Shown here piece after piece: positions 1-5,560 of a stretch of 10,042 nucleotides of DNA. The stretch comes from Caldilineaceae bacterium (lineage in GTDB: Bacteria; Chloroflexota; Anaerolineae; Caldilineales; Caldilineaceae), in the NCBI GenBank assembly GCA_028819675.1, contig JAPPKT010000318.1:1-10042 (forward strand). Direction: 5' to 3'. A model generated the notes under the pieces. That model was given only the letters and a program-made list of their open reading frames with translations. It was not told the DNA's origin and searched no databases. The position numbers and the translations under genes are program-made. Position 1 is the stretch's first letter, and each line of letters begins with the position of its first letter.

Positions 1-16
1 GGGCCCCCCCCCCCCC
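1..16. other. Poly-C contig end, probable artefact
   Basis: Three G are followed by thirteen C in a row at the extreme left end. A matching, longer G/C-only stretch sits at the right end. Low-complexity homopolymer at both ends of an otherwise ordinary contig is best explained by sequencing or assembly error. I infer that it is not part of the genome. Confidence 0.7.
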
Positions 17-552
17 AACGCCCCCTCTCCTGTCCGCGCCGTAGCAATGTGTGGCTAATTTGAAGTTGTCGTCTCGCGGCGGCCGGGCTTCCCCCCGCGT
101 CTTGGCACGTTCCGAGTATGTGCCAACGCAGGCAGGACAGGCGAGGCAACGCCCATACATGACCAACGTTCACCGCGATAACCATCGCGAGCCAGCTACA
201 GCAATACTGACGGTACATTCCGCCCAGACAGACCGAACGCAATTCACACACAGAACATGGCTTAGTGATTACCATGCTTCTTATTGTCTGAGTTCCGCTC
301 GATGACCTCGCGAACTGGGGCGGTTACCACGACCTACAGTTAACAAGCTCCTCACCAAGCACTGATCAAATTGCCGAATGAGTTACTTGCCGCCCTATGC
401 CGTCGCAACAGGTTATGTCATCTTGCCATGTTTGGCTCGGGGCTGCATGGAGCAAGTATAGGTGATCTCTCGACTTCACTGTTTGAGCAACTCAAGGTAA
501 CTCTTAGATCAGAACCCAGCTCTCCGTATGGCGCAATGCATGCAAAGCCAAC
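17..552. other. Gene-free left flank
   Basis: I see no convincing gene here. The open frames that exist have no ribosome site, no protein-like composition and no recognisable motif. The only clear structure is a short perfect hairpin at 174-189 (CGCGAT, four-base loop, ATCGCG). It has no T-tract on either side, so it is not a standard terminator. No obvious rho-independent terminator follows the last gene of the leftward array, whose stop is at 553. The stretch may be true intergenic sequence or low-quality contig edge. Confidence 0.5.
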
Positions 553-1221
553 CTACCCCACACGCATCTCCTCTGACCGCACGACATCCCGCATCGCTGC
601 TTCAATGTAGGGATAGGCAAGCCACACCGATGCCCCGCCGAATAGCGCGCCCGTAAATGTGCGCAGCCACCAGGTGCTCTCACGCAGCCCGAACAGCTGG
701 GTGAGGCCGTCAAGAGCGATTGGGATCAGCAGTACCAGATAAAACCTGAGACCGATCGTACGAACCCGTCCGCGTAGAATGCCGAACAACAGCCCGGCCG
801 CCACGACCGATCCGTAAATCGCCACGTCGCGTTGACAGATCGCGATTTTGTATCCGGTGTTCTCATTGCCGCGGAAGGCACGGCGTTGGAAGAGTCCCTG
901 GTCTTCGCCTAATCCGCTTGTTTCCAGGGCAGTGAGGCTGTAGAAGGGCTGCTCGCCGAAGAGGAAATAGCTGCGCTCGGGCAGCTGGTGACAGGTCGCA
1001 GAGTAGACTGAGTAGATTAGAGATGCCGGAGTTGTAAGACCTGCCCTGGCCAGCATAGGAGCCAGGAACGGTAAAAGCAGGTAGAGGGCAACCAGGGCAT
1101 TGAAAAGGGCGAGCCAGTGTCGCGCAATCCCCAGAATCGCACCGTCAACGCGACGCGCAATCGCCGCCTGGACGCCGTCCTCCGCCTCTCCGCCTCCGCT
1201 GGAGTCCACCTGCTGGTTCAC
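553..1221 (-). CDS. DUF2085 family membrane protein
   Basis: The 222-residue product matches the DUF2085 family, whose function is unknown. Family-typical signatures are a CHQLPERS segment (Cys77-His78), a CQRD segment (Cys129) and an LDGLTQLFGLRES segment around 170-182, followed by Trp-Trp. Four hydrophobic segments are visible at roughly 37-58, 133-150, 158-176 and 188-205, so it is an integral membrane protein. The start is GTG, and its GTGA overlaps the stop of the glutaredoxin-like gene upstream by four bases, implying coupled translation. It is the last gene of the leftward array. The conserved Cys and His residues could bind a metal or heme or act as a thiol pair; its place beside CcdA, thioredoxin and glutaredoxin-like genes favours a redox or metal role, but this is inference. 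Family call is confident, function unknown. Confidence 0.88.
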   Translation of the reverse strand: MNQQVDSSGGGEAEDGVQAAIARRVDGAILGIARHWLALFNALVALYLLLPFLAPMLARAGLTTPASLIYSVYSATCHQLPERSYFLFGEQPFYSLTALETSGLGEDQGLFQRRAFRGNENTGYKIAICQRDVAIYGSVVAAGLLFGILRGRVRTIGLRFYLVLLIPIALDGLTQLFGLRESTWWLRTFTGALFGGASVWLAYPYIEAAMRDVVRSEEMRVG

Positions 1222-1493
1222 GGCTGCCGCCCCGATCGTTCCTTCATCGCAGCACGCACGGCGCGTCGCAGTTCAACCTGCTTCACTGGATAATTAAGAC
1301 AAAGAATAACCCGGCCCTCTCGTTCAAAATGAACGCGTGGAACGCCTGGATGCTCTTCTTCCTGCGCGTCTGAACTGGTTTCCACGAACTCTTCGTGAAA
1401 CTCAAATGCGTATTCGGCTTGAAGGTCCAGCAATTCATACTTGATCGCGTCGCAAAGCTGGCAGTTCGCTTTGGTGAAAAGTACTACCTGCAT
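1218..1493 (-). CDS. Glutaredoxin-like protein (DUF836 type)
   Basis: This is a 91-residue thioredoxin-fold protein without a signal peptide, so presumably cytoplasmic. It opens with a beta strand leading into the active-site motif Cys11-Gln-Leu-Cys14 (KANCQLCD), the usual position for glutaredoxin-like proteins of the DUF836 (PF05768) type. A cis-proline motif Gly-Val-Pro-Arg lies at 50-53, as expected for the fold. The length is normal for the family. The ATG at 1493 lies nine bases after the stop of the TlpA-like gene, and its own stop overlaps the DUF2085 start. A plausible role is thiol-disulfide exchange next to the CcdA/thioredoxin pair, perhaps supplying or taking electrons on the cytoplasmic side. 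The substrate cannot be read from sequence. Confidence 0.85.
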   Translation of the reverse strand: MQVVLFTKANCQLCDAIKYELLDLQAEYAFEFHEEFVETSSDAQEEEHPGVPRVHFEREGRVILCLNYPVKQVELRRAVRAAMKERSGRQP

Positions 1494-1502
1494 GTCTGCC
1501 GC

Positions 1503-2096
1503 TCACTGAGTCTTAATCTGCTCGACGAACTGTTTCAACTGCTCGCCAGCGAGGAAGCCAGACCAGCGTGCACCAATTCTGCCGTCAGCCCCGATGAAAA
1601 CAGTAGTAGGCATGTTGCGAACTTCGTAGGCGCGCCGGATCAAATCTTCCTGATCCAAAACGACTGTCATGTTCATCCCGAACTCATTTGCAAAAGCTTC
1701 GACCGCCGTCAGCTCTTCGCCGACGTTTACTTCGAGCACGACAAGATCGGTGTCGCTTTCATGCAATGCTACCAGGTCAGGCATCTCGGCTCGACAAGGA
1801 CCGCACCACGTGGCCCAGAAGTTGAGGACAACGGGCTTGCCCTGCAGCGAAGCCAGGTCCGCGCCCCGACCGTCAGCGAGAATAAAAGCGAAGTTTGGCG
1901 CGGCGTCTCCCACACCCGGGCTGCCCTCCTCGACCAGATCAGCTACTGGAAAGCCGCTTCCCAGTTCGTCAGGGAACTGCTCAAGTGGCGTGGAGGTGAA
2001 CGCGTTGGAAGCACTGTCACTTTGATCACCCGCCGCGCACGCAGATAGCATGAACGCAATTGCGACGACCACTGTCAAGATTATAGGATGCTTCAA
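1503..2096 (-). CDS. TlpA/ResA-type lipoprotein thioredoxin
   Basis: The 197-residue protein has a lipoprotein signal: a hydrophobic segment at 5-19 and lipobox Leu17-Ser-Ala-Cys20. It should therefore be exported and anchored to the outer face of the membrane. The mature part is an AhpC/TSA-Redoxin-like thioredoxin domain with Trp97-Cys98-Gly-Pro-Cys101 and the cis-proline in NMPTT (Pro163). Such proteins (ResA, TlpA, CcmG) reduce the CxxCH cysteines of apocytochrome c before heme attachment. It lacks the CcmG-specific loop signature that I would look for, so I call it TlpA/ResA-like and give no symbol. Translation starts at a TTG preceded by a GGAAGGA-like ribosome site about nine bases away, 18 bases after the ccdA stop. 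CcdA next door is the expected electron donor. Confidence 0.92.
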   Translation of the reverse strand: MKHPIILTVVVAIAFMLSACAAGDQSDSASNAFTSTPLEQFPDELGSGFPVADLVEEGSPGVGDAAPNFAFILADGRGADLASLQGKPVVLNFWATWCGPCRAEMPDLVALHESDTDLVVLEVNVGEELTAVEAFANEFGMNMTVVLDQEDLIRRAYEVRNMPTTVFIGADGRIGARWSGFLAGEQLKQFVEQIKTQ

Positions 2097-2114
2097 AAAG
2101 GTCTTCCTTCCCCC

Positions 2115-3044
2115 TCAGCTGCGGCCGCCCGAGAGCGCAGCTCCACTCAAATAGCCGATATAGGCCGGAATGAGGGGCAGAACGCAGGGGCTGATAAAAC
2201 TGATGATGCCGGCTATGAATGCAAGTGGCGCCGCGCTCAACGCGCCGGCGTTGAACGCCATATCGACGCCTACGGTCGACGAAAATGCCTCCTCCAGTAT
2301 AAAGACCCACTGATTCAGGAACGCAAACTGTGTCGTCAGCATCGTCAATCGGTCGGCCCAGAGAAGCCATGCCACGTAGAGAAGAAAGACGCCGCTGATC
2401 AGGCTGACGACATTGGCATGACGGTTGAGCCGGCGCAGAATTGCTGTCGCCCTGCCGAACGCGGCTCCGGTAAGCAGGAAGGGCAGCCCAAGTCCCAGGC
2501 TGTAGATAGCCAGGAGCAGAGCCCCCTGAACGACAGTGGCGCTGTCGCTCGCCAGAAACAGGATGCTCGCCAGAATCGGGCCGACACATGGAACCCAGCC
2601 CGCACTGAAACTCACTCCCATCATCGCGCTGCTGAGATATCCCCACCCCCGTTTCACCTTATGAAGATCAGTCACGCGCCGTTCGGTATACATTAGCGCA
2701 TTGAGAAAGCCCAGAATATCGACAAGCGCGGCCACTGCAGGATTCTCAATGAGCCTTTCATTTGCCCGAAGTCGGCTGACGATCCAGCCAATTATGCCTA
2801 GCGTCGTCAGCCCGAATATCGCCAGCAGAATCGCACCAAGACGCTGGATGAGAGGGAGATAAGAGTTCAGATTCTGGCCGAGGAGTCCCGCTGCAGAACC
2901 AAGCAGTGTGAATATCGCGCCAAATCCAAGAACGAACGCAAGCGAATGGAAGAAAGTGCTGCTGCGACTGGCCTGCGCCTGCCCGGTTGCATTGGACAAA
3001 CTAGCTGTCCTTACGTTACCTGCGCTTGAAATCTCTTGCACCAT
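2115..3044 (-). CDS. ccdA: CcdA-family thiol-disulfide transporter, circularly permuted
   Basis: The 309-residue integral membrane protein belongs to the CcdA/DsbD-beta family, which carries electrons from cytoplasmic thioredoxin to exported thioredoxins. Both family cysteines are present but in reversed order. The second-half motif AGWVPCVGPILAS (Cys153) comes first. The first-helix motif FISPCVLPLIPAY (Cys287) lies at the very C-terminus, ending a few residues before the stop. The N-terminus aligns by eye with what normally follows the first helix (AFVLGFGAIFTLLGSAAG, 36-53). Approximate helices: 31-56, 63-90, 137-165, 170-195, 211-230, 272-304. A long insert lies between the second and fourth of the family's helices (about 85-118). 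The ATG at 3044 has only a weak ribosome site; an in-frame TAA lies seven codons upstream, so no longer N-terminus exists. A weak TAAAAT box at 3118-3123 might give internal transcription. Family call is firm; permutation is read directly from the frame. Confidence 0.9.
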   Translation of the reverse strand: MVQEISSAGNVRTASLSNATGQAQASRSSTFFHSLAFVLGFGAIFTLLGSAAGLLGQNLNSYLPLIQRLGAILLAIFGLTTLGIIGWIVSRLRANERLIENPAVAALVDILGFLNALMYTERRVTDLHKVKRGWGYLSSAMMGVSFSAGWVPCVGPILASILFLASDSATVVQGALLLAIYSLGLGLPFLLTGAAFGRATAILRRLNRHANVVSLISGVFLLYVAWLLWADRLTMLTTQFAFLNQWVFILEEAFSSTVGVDMAFNAGALSAAPLAFIAGIISFISPCVLPLIPAYIGYLSGAALSGGRS

Positions 3045-3187
3045 GTCTTCAACCTGTTCTTGGGCTTAGTGCTGCCCACGGTTGCGCCATAGGCAGTGCT
3101 TCAATTCTCCTTAACCCATTTTAAGACTACAAAGCCAGCGAGGAAGTAAACAATCTTACCAACAGATAGCCCGCCCTATGGACAGCC

Positions 3188-3331
3188 TCACTCTCTCTGC
3201 TCTTTGTCCCCAAGCGCTTCCTCCAGCGATCGCAGTTCATTCTCGAGCGATCGTTGGCGGGCCAGCATGTACAGGAGGTAGCCTCCAACAAATAACCACA
3301 AAAGGATCAGAACCGATGCAAGGTAGATCAT
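3188..3331 (-). CDS. ccmD: CcmD-like heme exporter accessory protein, 47 residues
   Basis: A short frame begins at ATG 3331, whose ATGA overlaps the ccmC stop by four bases, and runs 47 codons to TGA at 3188. The product starts MIYLASVLILLWLFVGG and has one membrane helix at about 3-23. A basic patch follows (around ARQRS, 24-28), then a charged, coiled-coil-like tail rich in Glu, Leu and Arg. Size, single N-terminal helix, basic cytoplasmic flank and position directly behind ccmC are what is expected of CcmD. In System I, CcmD helps release heme-loaded CcmE from the CcmABC complex. CcmD proteins share little sequence, so the call rests on size, topology and synteny. Overlap with ccmC suggests coupled translation. 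Confidence 0.8.
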   Translation of the reverse strand: MIYLASVLILLWLFVGGYLLYMLARQRSLENELRSLEEALGDKEQRE

Positions 3332-4065
3332 TCGTCGAATCTTTCGCGCAGTGCTTCTATGCGGGCCTCGGCATCAAATTGACGGACCCTGTGAAAGAGT
3401 AATGCAAAGAAGAGGAGCGCGAAGCCTATCATGGCAATTGTTAGCGTCTGCCCCATTGTCGGGCCGATCGCAAAGCCGCCTTGCGCTTCCTCGTTGGCGC
3501 CGTCAAAGACGATTGGATGAATGGAGCGGAACAGGCGCGCGCTGTAGTATGTCAAAGGTACACTCAAGAAGGCGAATATGGCGTAGACGCTTGCAAAGCG
3601 GGCTCTCGTCTCGACGTCATCGAATCCGTTCCTGAACAACATGTAGGCAATGTAAATCAGGACAGTGATCGTGGCTGTCGTCAGACGAGGATCCCACGTC
3701 CAGTAGGTATTCCATGCAGGCTTGGCCCAGATCGAACCTGAGAGAAGGACCAGTATCCCGAAGATCGTACCGATTTCAACACTCGCCGCGGCCCAGCGAT
3801 CCCACACCAAACGGCGACTGAAAAGATAGCCGATGCTGCCCACCACCGACCCCAGAAAGCCCAGAAGTGCCGCGATGTTGCTCCCGATGTGAAAGTAGAA
3901 AATACGCTGGGCAGCCTGTTCTTCTCCCGCGAGATTGATCGCGTCACCAGCATAGAGAAGACCAGCCCACATCACCGTTACCATCGCAAGCCCTGCAATG
4001 ACGTCGAAAACAATCAGAGGCTTGAACCAGCGATCTGGCCCCGATGGACTGGATAGCGTGCTCAT
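3328..4065 (-). CDS. ccmC: Cytochrome c maturation protein CcmC (heme handling)
   Basis: The 245-residue membrane protein carries the tryptophan-rich WWD heme-handling motif at 113-129 (Trp113, Trp118, Trp122, Trp124-Asp125, Arg127-Leu-Thr). It also has the two outer-face histidines expected to ligate heme, His59 in YFHIG and His183 in SIHP. Six membrane helices are visible, near 17-38, 61-84, 96-112, 130-145, 158-175 and 206-226. CcmC presents heme to CcmE on the outer side of the membrane; CcmAB then drives release. Length is normal for CcmC and far too short for CcmF, which shares the WWD motif. The gene starts 22 bases after ccmB with a GGAA-like ribosome site, and its stop overlaps ccmD. 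Confidence 0.95.
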   Translation of the reverse strand: MSTLSSPSGPDRWFKPLIVFDVIAGLAMVTVMWAGLLYAGDAINLAGEEQAAQRIFYFHIGSNIAALLGFLGSVVGSIGYLFSRRLVWDRWAAASVEIGTIFGILVLLSGSIWAKPAWNTYWTWDPRLTTATITVLIYIAYMLFRNGFDDVETRARFASVYAIFAFLSVPLTYYSARLFRSIHPIVFDGANEEAQGGFAIGPTMGQTLTIAMIGFALLFFALLFHRVRQFDAEARIEALRERFDE

Positions 4066-4087
4066 AGACTTTTTCCGTTCGAGTGTT

Positions 4088-4816
4088 TTAGCTGTTTTCC
4101 CAGACTACGTCGACCAATAGAAAAGCAACGGCAAATGTTAGGGCGTCATAGAGACCTATGATGCCGAGCCACGGCCACGCCTCGGAGCCGGCCCGGCCAT
4201 CCACAATGACTGACGTCAGGCCTACGCCCGCAATGAAGAGGGGAGCGAGTACCGGCAGCAGCAGAACCGGCAAGAGCGTCTCTCTTGCCCTGTTTCGGGA
4301 AGTCAGCGCGGCCAAAAGAGTGCCAACGCCCACGTACCCGATTGTACCTAGAAACAGCCCAAGCAGAACAATTGGCTTCAGCAGATTGACGTCGAACAGA
4401 ATAAGCAAGGCGGGCACGAGAAGAGCTTCAACAAGCAGAAAGTAAACAAGATTCGCCACAACCTTGCCCATATAGATTGCCGACCGTTCCACCGGCGCCA
4501 GAAGCAAGCCGGCCAGTGTGCCGTGGTCCACCTCCGATCCAAAAGAACGGTGTAGCCCCAACACACCTGCAAACAGGACAATCACCCACAATATCCCGGG
4601 CACGACCAACTCGGGACGGGGGACTCGCAGGTCGAATGCCAGGCCGAATACAACTGCGGACAATACCGAAAAGGCCGCCATCGTCCCCACCACCTCCTTG
4701 GAACGCATTTCAGCGCGGATATCTTTCTCCGCGACGGCCCACACATGCCGAAAATATGCCGCAATCCCCCCTTCCCTGTGGGAAACACGCTCTACCTCTG
4801 AAGAATCTGCCATCAT
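4088..4816 (-). CDS. ccmB: Heme exporter membrane subunit CcmB
   Basis: A 242-residue integral membrane protein with six hydrophobic segments (about 45-62, 71-88, 117-142, 147-169, 181-203, 217-237). It fits CcmB, the membrane partner of the CcmA ATPase. Family features include an amphipathic N-terminal helix with KDIRAEMRSKE and a central EVDHGTLAGLLLAPVERSAI segment (about 95-114) typical of CcmB-like proteins. I chose ATG 4816 because a GGGAG ribosome site lies ten bases upstream and the length then fits the family. An in-frame TTG at 4864, just 15 bases after ccmA, would add 16 residues but has a poor ribosome site; ATG 4813 is a third option. With CcmA, CcmC and CcmD it forms the complex that releases heme-loaded CcmE. 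Confidence 0.93.
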   Translation of the reverse strand: MMADSSEVERVSHREGGIAAYFRHVWAVAEKDIRAEMRSKEVVGTMAAFSVLSAVVFGLAFDLRVPRPELVVPGILWVIVLFAGVLGLHRSFGSEVDHGTLAGLLLAPVERSAIYMGKVVANLVYFLLVEALLVPALLILFDVNLLKPIVLLGLFLGTIGYVGVGTLLAALTSRNRARETLLPVLLLPVLAPLFIAGVGLTSVIVDGRAGSEAWPWLGIIGLYDALTFAVAFLLVDVVWENS

Positions 4817-4879
4817 TACGAGAGGGCTCCCGTGAAGCACGCCATCGAAAGCACCAGCAGACAAGCCCGTGTTGTCTGC

Positions 4880-5560
4880 TCAATAAGCTTTACGATCAGG
4901 ATACGCCATTTGATGCAGGTGTCCGGATCGAAGTTCAAAGACGCGGTCGCCCCATCTTTCTGCAAGCTCCAGGTTGTGCGTTGTGGTGAGAATTGCCCGG
5001 CCTCTCAAACGCAACTGAGCCACGACTTCGGTCAACAGTTCGATGCTGTCACGATCGAGGCCGGTATCCGGCTCATCGAGAATGACGACAGGGGGATCGT
5101 GCAATAGAGCCCTTGCGATGGCCAGCCGCTGTGACATTCCCCTGCTGTAGGTTCGCACCGCTTCATCCCGCCAACGCCAAAGATCCAATGTCCGGAGAAG
5201 ATGCTCTATGCGTTTCTGCGGCGCAACCAGATCAAACAGGCGTGCGTAGAAATCCAGGTTTTCCCTGCCGGTCAGCCGGTCATACAGCAGGGGAGCATGC
5301 GCGACGACGCCGACATAGCGGCGTATCCCATCGGCGGCTGAAGAAAGAGGCACAGGACCCAACCACACCTCTCCCTCGTCCGGCCTGTCCAGTCCGGATA
5401 CTATCCGCAGAAGCGTCGTCTTGCCCGATCCATTGGCGCCCAGCAAAGAGATGACTTCACCGCCAGGAACTGTGAAGGAGATATCGCGCAGTACGCGTTT
5501 GTGACCGAACCGTTTTTCGACACCCTCGCAACGAATGAGCGGAACTGTGCGGTCGTTCAT
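4880..5560 (-). CDS. ccmA: Heme exporter ATPase CcmA
   Basis: The 226-residue cytoplasmic ABC ATPase has Walker A GANGSGKTT at 41-49, a signature region YSRGMSQR at 138-145, Walker B VVILDEPDTGLD at 158-169 and the H-loop His195 in TTTHN. Context (directly before ccmB, ccmC, ccmD) identifies it as CcmA, which powers release of heme-CcmE. Two positions differ from a textbook ABC protein. The signature reads SRGMSQ, not LSGGQ. The Q-loop region reads VAHAPLLY, with Ala89 where the E. coli protein has Gln in GHQP. CcmA signatures are known to vary. Its ATG overlaps the stop of the upstream cytochrome gene (ATGA at 5557-5560) with little ribosome site of its own, so translation is probably coupled. 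Confidence 0.95.
   Translation of the reverse strand: MNDRTVPLIRCEGVEKRFGHKRVLRDISFTVPGGEVISLLGANGSGKTTLLRIVSGLDRPDEGEVWLGPVPLSSAADGIRRYVGVVAHAPLLYDRLTGRENLDFYARLFDLVAPQKRIEHLLRTLDLWRWRDEAVRTYSRGMSQRLAIARALLHDPPVVILDEPDTGLDRDSIELLTEVVAQLRLRGRAILTTTHNLELAERWGDRVFELRSGHLHQMAYPDRKAY

Noticed and set aside
174..189. Perfect six-base-pair hairpin CGCGAT-AACC-ATCGCG
   Set aside because: There is no T-tract on either strand and it lies over 350 bases from the last stop codon, so I do not call it a terminator.
51..305. Plus-strand open frame of 84 codons in the left flank
   Set aside because: It begins at GTG without a ribosome site, its composition is not protein-like, and it lies next to a low-quality contig end.
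1395..2048. Open frame of 217 codons on the plus strand
   Set aside because: It is antisense to the TlpA-like and glutaredoxin-like genes, which carry WCGPC and CQLC active sites. The product resembles nothing known.
2026..2646. Minus-strand open frame of 206 codons overlapping ccdA and the thioredoxin gene
   Set aside because: It is an out-of-frame shadow of two well-supported genes, with low-complexity Arg/Ser/Gly-rich product and no membrane helices.
4817..4864. TTG at 4864 as the ccmB start
   Set aside because: The ribosome site is poor and the extra 16 residues precede the usual family start; ATG 4816 with GGGAG upstream is preferred, though TTG is not excluded.
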